Origin: Deltaproteobacteria bacterium
Lineage (GTDB): Bacteria; Desulfobacterota; DSM-4660; Desulfatiglandales; Desulfatiglandaceae
Direction of reading: 5' to 3'
NCBI GenBank assembly: GCA_019310785.1
Contig: JAFDDR010000033.1
Location: 1 to 53,008, forward strand
DNA length: 53,008 nucleotides
Below, piece after piece: positions 25,001 to 33,327 of the stretch. Below the pieces are notes generated by a model. The model was not told the origin of the DNA. It ran no database searches and worked only from the letters and a program-made list of their open reading frames with translations. The translations under genes and the position numbers were made by a program. Positions within the stretch are counted from its first letter, which is position 1, and each line of letters opens with the position of its first letter.

Positions 25001-26438
25001 AGATATCGCAAGTATACGCAAAGGTATCGTGCGCATCAGTGTTACTGCACAGGTTCCCGACTATTCGGTTCCCTGGAATCCCGGCAGGATAACAAGAGGC
25101 GTGGGCACAGGTTTTCTTATTTCCGGGAAACGGATAGTAACAAACGCCCACATATCGAGTAACGCCCGGTTTATTGCCGTGCAAAAGGAAAACGATTCCC
25201 GCATGTATGAGGCTAAGGTCAGGTTCATTGCCCATGACTGCGATCTGGCTTTGCTCGAAGTACCCGACAAATCATTTTTTGACGGCATGGTGCCCTTATC
25301 ATTAGGAGGTATGCCTTCACTGGATTCAACCGTAACAGTATTAGGCTACCCCATTGGAGGCAGACGCTTATCCGTAACAAGAGGTATTGTTTCACGCATT
25401 GATTTCCGGACGTACTCACATTCCGCAGCGGACAGTCATCTGACTATTCAGATCGATGCGGCAATTAACCCCGGAAACAGCGGGGGGCCGGTTTTGCAGG
25501 ATAACTCGGTCGTAGGAGTGGCATTCCAGGGCTTTAGCGGAAATGTGGCCCAGAACGTGGGATATATGATCCCCGTTCCCGTGATCAAGCGATTTTTAAC
25601 AGACATAAAGGACGGTCAGTACGATCGGTATGTTGATCTTTCTGTCAGTCAATTTCCGCTTTTAAATAACGCATATCGCCGTGCTATGGGTCTTGCCCCG
25701 GGTGACTATGGGGTAATAGTAAGTAGTGTTTTAAAGACGTCCCCTGCCTCCCGCATACTCAGGCCGGGAGACGTTTTATTAGCCATTGACGGCCTGCCCA
25801 TTTTCAGTAATGGATATGTTAAAATGGGTGACGAACGAGTCCGCATGGAGGAGGTTGTTGAGCGGAAGTATAAAGGTGATTCCGTCCGGCTGAAAATAAT
25901 TCGCGACCGCAATGAAATTGATGTGACAATCCCGCTAATTTCTCCATGGCCATATCTTATCCATGCCAGGCGCCATGATGTTAAACCACGGTTTGTTGTC
26001 TTTGGCGGCCTTATTTTCCAGCCTCTTTCTTACAATTTTCTCAGGTCAAGCAACATCAAAGACATCAACATCCGCTATCATTCTTACAATTTTATTAATA
26101 ATGAACTTTATCTCAAGACGCCCGAAATAGTGGTCCTCAGCAAAATCCTCCCCGATCCAATCAATGTCTATTTGCGCGGCTTCGTCAATTCAATCGTCCA
26201 AAAGATAAACGACAAAAATATCAGGACACTTGAAGACGTATCCGAGGCGTTTAAGGAACCTGCCGATTACTATGTAATACGGCTCCTGGGAAAACATCGG
26301 CCAGTGGTACTGGAAAGAAAAGCCGTAAAGGAAGCCAGGGAGCGCATTATTCGCGGATATGGCGTTTTGAAGGAAGAATACTTAGGTGATTCCATTGTTC
26401 CGGCGGATTGGCTGGACGTTTCGCTAAATAGAAATTAG
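24978..26438 (+). CDS. HtrA/DegP-like serine protease with PDZ domain
   Basis: Trypsin-like protease for the cell envelope, by family. Counting from the ATG at 24978, the catalytic triad is H58 (TNAHISS), D89 (HDCDLALLEV) and S168 (NPGNSGGPV). A PDZ domain follows (about 230-310, with SRILRPGDVLLAIDG) and a second, divergent PDZ-like region ends the protein. The gene lacks its signal peptide in this frame: it is encoded at 24908-25000 one frame away. With that joined the protein would be about 509 residues, close to typical Deg-type proteins of about 500. The next gene is a paralogue without catalytic residues, and the two start and end close together (8 bases). Confidence 0.85.
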   Translation: MRASNKSEDIASIRKGIVRISVTAQVPDYSVPWNPGRITRGVGTGFLISGKRIVTNAHISSNARFIAVQKENDSRMYEAKVRFIAHDCDLALLEVPDKSFFDGMVPLSLGGMPSLDSTVTVLGYPIGGRRLSVTRGIVSRIDFRTYSHSAADSHLTIQIDAAINPGNSGGPVLQDNSVVGVAFQGFSGNVAQNVGYMIPVPVIKRFLTDIKDGQYDRYVDLSVSQFPLLNNAYRRAMGLAPGDYGVIVSSVLKTSPASRILRPGDVLLAIDGLPIFSNGYVKMGDERVRMEEVVERKYKGDSVRLKIIRDRNEIDVTIPLISPWPYLIHARRHDVKPRFVVFGGLIFQPLSYNFLRSSNIKDINIRYHSYNFINNELYLKTPEIVVLSKILPDPINVYLRGFVNSIVQKINDKNIRTLEDVSEAFKEPADYYVIRLLGKHRPVVLERKAVKEARERIIRGYGVLKEEYLGDSIVPADWLDVSLNRN

Positions 26439-26446
26439 GTGTAGGC

Positions 26447-27967
26447 ATGGAAAAAAAATCTAAAATTCGGAAATTCCTGTGTCTTTCTTTATTAGTAAGC
26501 CCACTATTATTCGCGGTCAAAGGCTGCGTTGTTCCGGCGCCTTCCGAACCCGCCGGAATTGCAGCATTAGCCCCAAATCGTTCGATTATCAGGGTAAACG
26601 TTACACGGCAGGGTTACAGTTTTCGCCGGCCCTGGCAACAGAAATCACCCTCTACGAGTTCGGCCATAGGTGTTATCATAAAAGGTTGCCGAGTCCTGGT
26701 GACTTCCCAACTGGTTGCCAACCATCGCTATATTGAACTGGAAAAGGCGGACACCCGTGAGAAAAGCACGGCAAGAGTAGTGGCAGTTGATTACGAGGCC
26801 AATCTGGCATTGCTTCAGCCCGCGGACCAGCATTTTTTGGGGGATATGCATCCCCTGGAACTTGACACCGGAGCGGTACTTGGAGATGATCTGTCTGTAT
26901 GGCAGGTGCAACGTAACGGCAACGTAGCGGCAAGTAAAGGTCCCATCACTTCGATTGAACTGGCGCAGTATCCATATGGGAACGCCTTTTTAGCCTACAG
27001 GCTGAATAGTTCGTTGCAGTATCGTTTCAACAATCTCACACTGCCGGTAGTAAAAGATGGAAAACTTACGGGTCTTCTGATGCGGTACAATTCCAAAGAA
27101 CAGACAGTTGACGTTATTGCGGCCCCGGTAATTGAGCATTTTATAAAAGATGCTTCCAATGGAGAGTACCGCAGTTTTCCATTGGCAGGTTTCAGTATTG
27201 TTCCGGCAGAAGACCCGCAGTTACGCCGGTACATAGGAATAACCACCAGTACTGGTGGGGTTTACGTTCAGGGGGTAACCAGGGGCAGCGCTGCTGAGAG
27301 AGGTGGATTGCATGAGGGAGACATTATAATGGAAATCGCGGGGTTTCCCATCGACAGTCGCGGTAATTATGAGCATCCCCGTTATGGAAAGATATCAATT
27401 GCGCATTTGACACGCTGCAAGTTCCATGTTGGAGATACTGTTCCCTTTAAGATCTTCCGTGCGGGAAAGATGCTGACACTTGATATCGTTCCCGACCATC
27501 GACCATCCGAATCATACCTGGTACCGCCCTATCTTATTGATACTGCTCCAAGATACTACATCTTAGGGGGACTGATCCTGCAAGAGCTTTCCCTGCCGTA
27601 TTTAAGGGAATTCGGCTCTAGCTGGTCAGTAAGAGCACCTGCGAGTCTTGTTTACTACGCAAAAAACCAGGATTTTATTGATGTGGAAGACAGGGAAAAA
27701 ATTGTTATCCTCTCCCGTGTCATGCCCACATCCTATACTGTTGGTTATGAAATGCTGTCGAATCTGGTAGTAACCCGAATCAATCATAAGACCATACGCA
27801 GGCTTGAAGACGCGGTAAGCGCACTTGAAACACCTGTAAACGGGTTTCATAAAATCGAGTTCGAAAGTGCACCAAAGGTGATCTATCTCGATCCTTTAGA
27901 GATTCCGAAAATCGAAAGCCAGATTCAAAAACGCTATAATCTTCCCGCGCTTAAAAACCTCAATTGA
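26447..27967 (+). CDS. Catalytically dead HtrA-like paralogue (PDZ pseudoprotease)
   Basis: A 506-residue protein aligning along its length with the preceding protease. The equivalents of His, Asp and Ser are Q88, N119 and L197, so no proteolysis is expected. A PDZ-like domain (GSAAERGGLHEGDIIMEIAG) and the C-terminal region are kept. It starts with a signal sequence; VKGCVVP around residue 27 could be a lipoprotein site, though the lipobox is imperfect. It may act as a scaffold or regulator of the active partner, as pseudoproteases of other families do, but this is inference. The short gap to the protease suggests one transcript. Confidence 0.8.
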   Translation: MEKKSKIRKFLCLSLLVSPLLFAVKGCVVPAPSEPAGIAALAPNRSIIRVNVTRQGYSFRRPWQQKSPSTSSAIGVIIKGCRVLVTSQLVANHRYIELEKADTREKSTARVVAVDYEANLALLQPADQHFLGDMHPLELDTGAVLGDDLSVWQVQRNGNVAASKGPITSIELAQYPYGNAFLAYRLNSSLQYRFNNLTLPVVKDGKLTGLLMRYNSKEQTVDVIAAPVIEHFIKDASNGEYRSFPLAGFSIVPAEDPQLRRYIGITTSTGGVYVQGVTRGSAAERGGLHEGDIIMEIAGFPIDSRGNYEHPRYGKISIAHLTRCKFHVGDTVPFKIFRAGKMLTLDIVPDHRPSESYLVPPYLIDTAPRYYILGGLILQELSLPYLREFGSSWSVRAPASLVYYAKNQDFIDVEDREKIVILSRVMPTSYTVGYEMLSNLVVTRINHKTIRRLEDAVSALETPVNGFHKIEFESAPKVIYLDPLEIPKIESQIQKRYNLPALKNLN

Positions 27968-28023
27968 CAATTTACTCTTTTTAGAATGCCAGGGTTTGGG
28001 TGAGTGGAGAATGACTATATCGA

Positions 28024-28197
28024 TCACTCACTCAGCGGCTTTGCCTCATCTATAAGCATGATGGGGATATCGTCCTTGATTTCATAAAGTAATTTGCACT
28101 TGTCACAAATAAGCCCGTCGCCGGCATCGTTAAGATAGATGTCCCCTTTGCATTTCGGGCATGCAAGTATGTCCAACAGTTCTTTGCTTATGGCCAT
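28024..28197 (-). CDS. Trm112-like zinc-ribbon protein
   Basis: A 57-residue protein: it begins MAISKELLDILACPKCKG and has a second CDKCK pair, giving four zinc-binding cysteines of the Trm112/YcaR type. In other bacteria such small proteins sit next to lpxK and the LPS genes. It is the last gene of the minus-strand LPS operon, starting three bases after the heptosyltransferase stop. In eukaryotes Trm112 activates methyltransferases; the bacterial role is unclear. It is shorter than usual gene-calling limits and could be missed. Confidence 0.88.
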   Translation of the reverse strand: MAISKELLDILACPKCKGDIYLNDAGDGLICDKCKLLYEIKDDIPIMLIDEAKPLSE

Positions 28198-28199
28198 TT

Positions 28200-29255
28200 T
28201 TAACTCCTTTCAATTACCATATTCTTCACAGCTTCGAACACCCTGTCCACTGTTATATCTTTCATACAATGAATGTCTTTACACTTCTTTTTAAAGCACG
28301 GACTGCACTCAAGATCCGTCCTGATAACCTTGTGTGAATGACCATAGGGGCCTGTCCGCCAGGGCGCTGTAGGACCGAACAGAGCAACCACCCTGCATCC
28401 CATGGCCGCACCGATGTGCATGGGTCCCGTATCGGTGGTCAAAAGGGCCGCACACTTAGTAAATAGATAGGCCAACTGCTTCAAGCCGGTCCGCCCCGCG
28501 AGATTCATAGGTTGCACCTTCATTTTCTTAGAAATATCTTCAATAACATTCCTGTCCATGCTGCTTCCGGTGAAAATGACTTTACATGATAATTCATCGG
28601 TGATTCTATCTGCAAGTACTGCAAACCGCTCAGACTCCCAGAGTTTTGTTTTCCATCTGGCCATTGGATTTATGGCCACTAAAGGCCGTTTATTATTCCC
28701 TTTGGCATTCAAAAGATTGTTGACCCATTTTTTATCAGACTCTGAAACAGGAATATCCCCTTTCCACGAGCTAAAATCACACTCAAGATATCCGGCCACT
28801 CTCAGGTAACGGTCAATCGCATGCTGGTCGTAATCCACGGGAACAGACCGTTCATTTAAAAAAATCCAACCCCCTTCCCTGGCGCCGTCCATACCTATCT
28901 TCCTCTTCCCCCTTGAAAGGCCGACCAGAACACCGCTCTTGAGCAGACCCTGAAGATCAATAACCAGATCGTATTCATATGTCCTGAGTTCCTTTAAAAA
29001 TACTTTCACCTCTCGAATCACCGGCATGCATGTCTTGCCATTCAGCAGTCTTCTTTTCCACGACTTTCTTTGGGAAACAATAGTCCGATCAAGGTCCGGA
29101 TGTCCTGCTATGATCTGAGATGCCTGCTCTTCCACGAGCCAGTCAATGCGGGCATGAGGGAAGTTCTTTCTAAGCACATCTAAAAAAGGAAGTGTATGGA
29201 CCACATCCCCGATGGCGCTCAATTTAATTATTAGAATACTTTCAGGAGTTTTCAT
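28200..29255 (-). CDS. Lipopolysaccharide heptosyltransferase, glycosyltransferase family 9
   Basis: A 351-residue cytoplasmic-face glycosyltransferase of family 9. The start ILIIKLSAIGDVVHTLPFL and the C-terminal ADP-heptose-binding block TTDTGPMHIGAAMGCRVVALFGPTAPWRTGP are typical. The opening motif fits heptosyltransferase I (WaaC), which adds the first heptose to Kdo of the inner core; the exact specificity cannot be fixed. A start at the ATG at 29255 is preferred because homologues begin just before ILIIKLS; an upstream GTG (29279) gives a longer protein. It follows gmhB and waaF in the operon, and the cysteines CSPCFKKKCKDIHC near the end are also seen in waaF here. Confidence 0.85.
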   Translation of the reverse strand: MKTPESILIIKLSAIGDVVHTLPFLDVLRKNFPHARIDWLVEEQASQIIAGHPDLDRTIVSQRKSWKRRLLNGKTCMPVIREVKVFLKELRTYEYDLVIDLQGLLKSGVLVGLSRGKRKIGMDGAREGGWIFLNERSVPVDYDQHAIDRYLRVAGYLECDFSSWKGDIPVSESDKKWVNNLLNAKGNNKRPLVAINPMARWKTKLWESERFAVLADRITDELSCKVIFTGSSMDRNVIEDISKKMKVQPMNLAGRTGLKQLAYLFTKCAALLTTDTGPMHIGAAMGCRVVALFGPTAPWRTGPYGHSHKVIRTDLECSPCFKKKCKDIHCMKDITVDRVFEAVKNMVIERS

Positions 29256-29286
29256 TCTAAATTGGCGGGTAGTGCCCACCAGAATA

Positions 29287-29859
29287 TTATCTGTCTTCTA
29301 TAATCCATCGAACCGCATGAAGGAGGTCTTTTGCAATATGTACGGGTTTAAACGGCGAATGGGGAAGCACATATTCGATATCTCCAAGCCCGTAGCCGGT
29401 CTTGACCAGAATGCCTTTAAGGTTAGCCCTGTGTGCCAGTTCAATATCTGTTATGCGATCGCCGATTACATATGAACTCCTCATGTCAATGTCAAAACTC
29501 TCGCATGCACTCTTTATCAGGCCTGTCCGCGGCTTTCTGCAATTACAGTCAGCAGTGTATTCGCTCACCGATCCCGTCCGATAATGTGGGCAGAAAAAAA
29601 TCCCGTCAATAACGGCATCTTCCTTTTTAAGCAATTCCCTCATGTGCAAATGCACATCTTCAACCAGTTGCAGGGGAAAATATCCCCTGGCAACCCCTGA
29701 TTGATTGGATACAATAATCGCAAGATACTGGTGACTGTTCAAAAGTCTTATGGCCTCGGCAGTGCCCGGGAGGAGAAAAAAACGGCTGATATGATTAATA
29801 TATCCCCTCTGCTCGTTTATAGTACCATCCCTGTCCATAAAAACCGCAGGCATCTTCAT
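29287..29859 (-). CDS. gmhB: D-glycero-beta-D-manno-heptose 1,7-bisphosphate 7-phosphatase
   Basis: HAD-superfamily phosphatase of the ADP-heptose pathway, 190 residues. The catalytic aspartates are in FMDRDGTINE near residue 10, the later motifs are VSNQSG and GDRITDIELA, and a zinc site is formed by FCPHY...CNCRKPRTG. It removes a phosphate from heptose bisphosphate before ADP activation. Its ATG overlaps the waaF stop as ATGA, so translation is coupled. Co-location with two heptosyltransferases and lpxK fits a full inner-core route. Confidence 0.92.
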   Translation of the reverse strand: MKMPAVFMDRDGTINEQRGYINHISRFFLLPGTAEAIRLLNSHQYLAIIVSNQSGVARGYFPLQLVEDVHLHMRELLKKEDAVIDGIFFCPHYRTGSVSEYTADCNCRKPRTGLIKSACESFDIDMRSSYVIGDRITDIELAHRANLKGILVKTGYGLGDIEYVLPHSPFKPVHIAKDLLHAVRWIIEDR

Positions 29860-30947
29860 CCTACATCCTCCCTTAAATCCTCCATCTCATCCCAGACCTC
29901 TTCAGGCTCAATGGAAAGCATACAGCGAAAATCCTCGGGACATGTGGGTTTCAGGCAAGGGGCGCATTCAATATCATGCTTGACAATCCGGGTATTTGGT
30001 CCGCGCGGTCCCGTAGCCACAGGGTCTGTTGAGCCAAACACTGCCACAGTGGGCACATTTAGCGCAGCCGCCATGTGCATAAGACCTGAGTCATTGGTCA
30101 CAAAAAACCGGCACTGGCTGATCACACCCATGGCCTCACCGAGTGAAGTCCGGCCGCAGAGGTTGATTGGCCTGTTTGCCATAAAATCACTCAATCCCCT
30201 GCAAATATCCATTTCCTTTTCGCTTCCCATGACCACGACCCTTGCACCCCACCTTTCAACGGCCCAGTCCCCTATCCTGGCAAATCTTTTCGAAGGCCAT
30301 CGTTTGGCCTCACCAAAAATGGCGCCAGGGCTGAGCCCGATCAGGAAATCGTCCTTTTTGATCCCATTTGAATCCATCAAGCGCCGTGCGTCCTCAATGT
30401 ACTTTTTATCCACATAGAGTGATGGATCGCGGCTTGCTGCGTTCCAGCTCATGGCGCGCAGGATGATAAGGTAGTATTCCACCTGGTGGACCTTCAAAAT
30501 CTCATCATTTCTGATGATCCCATGAGAAAGCAAAAATCCCCGGCCATCAGTATTGTAACCGAGCCTGAATTCAGCCCCCCCTAAATAGGCCAAAAACGCC
30601 GCTTCAAAAGCATTCTGAAAAAGGACGGCCAGATCAAATTTCTGTTTCCGGATCTCCCTGATAACACGGATCACCTCAACAAGGTCCGCAAGATAACGTC
30701 CTTCCTTCCTCAATGTAATAACACGGTCCACGGCAGGATGATTTTCGAGAAGCGGCAGCATCCACGGTTTTCCTAATACCGTTATTGAACTGTCAGGGAA
30801 ATTCTCTCTTAAGGCCTCAAGGGCAGGAAGGGTCATGATCGCGTCCCCCACCCAGTTCGTGGCACGAACCATGATACGGCTAACCTTTGATTTGTCTATC
30901 TTTTTATTGCCTATCACTTTCAGCTCAGACACTTCCCTTAATCCCAT
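29856..30947 (-). CDS. waaF: Lipopolysaccharide heptosyltransferase II
   Basis: Family 9 glycosyltransferase that adds the second heptose to the LPS inner core. MVRATNWVGDAIMTLPALEAL is the typical WaaF opening, and SPGAIFGEAKRWPSKRFA and NDSGLMHMAAALNVPTVAVFGSTDP are conserved. About 25 residues precede that opening if the ATG at 30947 is used; that ATG overlaps the lpxK end by 23 bases and the true start may be at an internal GTG. A C-terminal cysteine cluster (CAPCLKPTCPEDFRC) resembles that in the neighbouring heptosyltransferase. Part of the nine-gene envelope operon. Confidence 0.9.
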   Translation of the reverse strand: MGLREVSELKVIGNKKIDKSKVSRIMVRATNWVGDAIMTLPALEALRENFPDSSITVLGKPWMLPLLENHPAVDRVITLRKEGRYLADLVEVIRVIREIRKQKFDLAVLFQNAFEAAFLAYLGGAEFRLGYNTDGRGFLLSHGIIRNDEILKVHQVEYYLIILRAMSWNAASRDPSLYVDKKYIEDARRLMDSNGIKKDDFLIGLSPGAIFGEAKRWPSKRFARIGDWAVERWGARVVVMGSEKEMDICRGLSDFMANRPINLCGRTSLGEAMGVISQCRFFVTNDSGLMHMAAALNVPTVAVFGSTDPVATGPRGPNTRIVKHDIECAPCLKPTCPEDFRCMLSIEPEEVWDEMEDLREDVG

Positions 30948-32022
30948 CTTTAATCATTCTGAAAAACTCATCCTGGCCTGACATGAGTTCAAAATTAATA
31001 CTCAGATACGCCATATCAGGGCGGTCTGCCGCAAAGGGCGAAACCCTCACCCAGTCCTTTTCCGTGGTGATGACATATTCTGCGCCTTGCTTCTCCTTCA
31101 TTTGAATCAAGGCATGGATATCACCCCGCTTAAACCGGTAATGATCCCTGAATCTCCTGAAATAGGCAATATCTGCGCCCAGCCCCATTAAGGTTTGCTT
31201 AAAGCTCTCCGGTTCGGCTATACCGGCAAAGGCCAATATGCGCTTTCCCTTCAAAAATTCAGGCACATAAACCTCGCATGAATGGGGAAAAACGACGCTT
31301 TCCGGCACATGATCCGCGCAGAAAACGGGAAGCGAAGAAAATTTTCCCTTCAGAAAACCAGGCACCATTTCCCCGGGACTCGGGCCGTTGCAGCGCGTAA
31401 CAATGTATGCATTCGCCCTGGCTAATTGATCAACCGGTTCTCTAAGGGGACCAAGGGGCAGAAGATGGCCGTTGCCAAGGGGATTTATGGCATCCACAAG
31501 AGCCAGATTCAGGTCCCGTTTCAATTCCAGGTGTTGAAAACCATCATCCAAAATAAAAAAGTTGCATCCATGCCTTTCATGCGCAAACAATCCTGCCAGA
31601 AAACGTTTTTTAGATACAATGACCGGAATACCCGAAAGCCTTGTTGCGAGAAGATAAGGCTCGTCCCCGGCTTGTTCGGGGCCGGCCTTGATGCGGTTGC
31701 CGTCGGATACCTCTAAAACTTTGGTCCTGTATTTCCCGCCATACCCCCTTGAAAGTACGGCAACCGGGTGCCCTTCATTCCTGGCCCACTGTGCCAGCAT
31801 CACAACTGCAGGCGTCTTTCCCGTTCCGCCGGCAGTTATGTTGCCGATACTGACCACGAAACCCGGGAGGTATTCCCTTTTGAAAAGCCCGCATTCGTAC
31901 GCCCACAGCCGAAGCCGGACACCGAGGCCGTATAAAATCGAAGAAAGAGTTAGAAGCGGGGACCATAGCCCGGGCGATTCTTTTTGGTGAAATTGGGACC
32001 ATTGGGGACCAAGAATTTTCAT
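30925..32022 (-). CDS. lpxK: Tetraacyldisaccharide 4'-kinase
   Basis: Inner-membrane-associated kinase that phosphorylates the lipid A precursor at the 4' position. The P-loop is in SIGNITAGGTGKTP, followed by VLSRGYGGK and the DDGFQHLELKRDLNLALVDA block. The start at 32022 overlaps the waaA stop as ATGA, with AGGGGA upstream; the longer frame upstream reads through waaA and is not real. An N-terminal hydrophobic segment (LLTLSSILYGLGVRL) fits the usual membrane anchor. It lies between waaA and waaF. Confidence 0.93.
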   Translation of the reverse strand: MKILGPQWSQFHQKESPGLWSPLLTLSSILYGLGVRLRLWAYECGLFKREYLPGFVVSIGNITAGGTGKTPAVVMLAQWARNEGHPVAVLSRGYGGKYRTKVLEVSDGNRIKAGPEQAGDEPYLLATRLSGIPVIVSKKRFLAGLFAHERHGCNFFILDDGFQHLELKRDLNLALVDAINPLGNGHLLPLGPLREPVDQLARANAYIVTRCNGPSPGEMVPGFLKGKFSSLPVFCADHVPESVVFPHSCEVYVPEFLKGKRILAFAGIAEPESFKQTLMGLGADIAYFRRFRDHYRFKRGDIHALIQMKEKQGAEYVITTEKDWVRVSPFAADRPDMAYLSINFELMSGQDEFFRMIKDGIKGSV

Positions 32023-33305
32023 TGGCTGATTCCCCTGCTCCGGGAAATGCATTCTGCGATGTATGACATAACCCTTTCCAGTGCCCCACGGTTCTTCTCC
32101 ACAAATGCTTTTGCAAGCCTGCCCATGACATTGCACTTTTCCGTATCCTTAAGGAGTGTTTTCATGGCCTCATAAAGCGCTTCTGCGTCCTTGACCCGCC
32201 ATCCGCCACCAGCCTCCAACAACGATTCGGACATGAAAACAAAATTATGAGTGTGAGGCCCAAAGAGAACCGGACAACCAAAGCCGGCAGGCTCCAACAG
32301 GTTATGTCCCCCAATGGGTACTAAACTGCCTCCCACAAAACTCACCTTGCTGAGCCCGTAAATGCGTCCGAGTTCACCCAAGGTGTCAAGTATCATGACA
32401 TCATATGGATCCCTGCTCCTGGAAATCCCGGTTTTCAAAACAGTCTCAAGCCCCATGTCCCGGGCCTGCACAAGAATGTCTTCGGATCTTTCAATCTTTC
32501 TCGGGGCAAGTATAAGGCGGAAGCGAGCAAAAGACGGGCGAAGTTTTTTAAAGGTCCTTAGCACGACCTCCTCCTCACCCGCGTGTGTGCTCCCTGCCAC
32601 CCATATCATATCCTCGACTCCAAGATTCAATGCGCGCAATAACTTCTGACGCTCTTCATTAGCCATGGGGACCCAGTCGCGGTCATACTTGATGTTCCCC
32701 ACTGTCCTCACTCTGTCGGGATCTATTCCGGCCTGAAGAAGTCTTTCCCTGTCCAGGTCCGATTGCATCAAGCATGACTCAAGCGGCTCAAGCATCATTC
32801 GGGTGAAAATAGAAAACCTGCGATAAGACCTGAAAGTCCGTGGAGAAACACGGCCATTGACCAGGACGCTCTTTATTCCCCTTCTTCCAAGATAATCAAT
32901 AAGCCCCGGCCATATATCCGTTTCAATAAGAATAAAAGCAGAGGGCCTCACATGATTCACCATTCGACGGATACACCACCAGAAATCAATGGGCATGGGT
33001 AGTAAGGCTTTTACGTTGCCCTTCAATTCCCTTTTTGCAATCCCCATGCCCTTAGAAGTGGTCACGGTAAAAACGATGCCTTTGTCAGGATATTTAATAC
33101 TGAGGGCCTTTATTAAGGGCAGAGCTGAAATCACCTCGCCCACGGAGAGCGCATGTATCCAGATACTTTCTCCTTTAAGGGAGGCCGGGGGTAAACTCAA
33201 CGACAGCCTTTCGGCAATCCGCTTCCTCTTTGTTATAAGCGGAAGAAGCGGAATAACCAACAAGAAGACAAGTGTCCACATAAAATGGTATAAGAATACA
33301 AACAT
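32019..33305 (-). CDS. waaA: 3-deoxy-D-manno-octulosonic acid transferase
   Basis: Adds Kdo to lipid A precursor. The protein begins with a hydrophobic anchor (FMWTLVFLLVIPLLPLI) and has IWIHALSVGEVISALPLI, with the catalytic glutamate, and the late PVLFGPHTHNF block that binds CMP-Kdo. It has 428 residues, as usual. It is followed by lpxK with an ATGA overlap. It is separated from the ntrY-like kinase by 22 bases, suggesting one transcript. Confidence 0.92.
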   Translation of the reverse strand: MFVFLYHFMWTLVFLLVIPLLPLITKRKRIAERLSLSLPPASLKGESIWIHALSVGEVISALPLIKALSIKYPDKGIVFTVTTSKGMGIAKRELKGNVKALLPMPIDFWWCIRRMVNHVRPSAFILIETDIWPGLIDYLGRRGIKSVLVNGRVSPRTFRSYRRFSIFTRMMLEPLESCLMQSDLDRERLLQAGIDPDRVRTVGNIKYDRDWVPMANEERQKLLRALNLGVEDMIWVAGSTHAGEEEVVLRTFKKLRPSFARFRLILAPRKIERSEDILVQARDMGLETVLKTGISRSRDPYDVMILDTLGELGRIYGLSKVSFVGGSLVPIGGHNLLEPAGFGCPVLFGPHTHNFVFMSESLLEAGGGWRVKDAEALYEAMKTLLKDTEKCNVMGRLAKAFVEKNRGALERVMSYIAECISRSRGISQ

Positions 33306-33327
33306 ATCTAACGTGTTGCGTGTTCCA

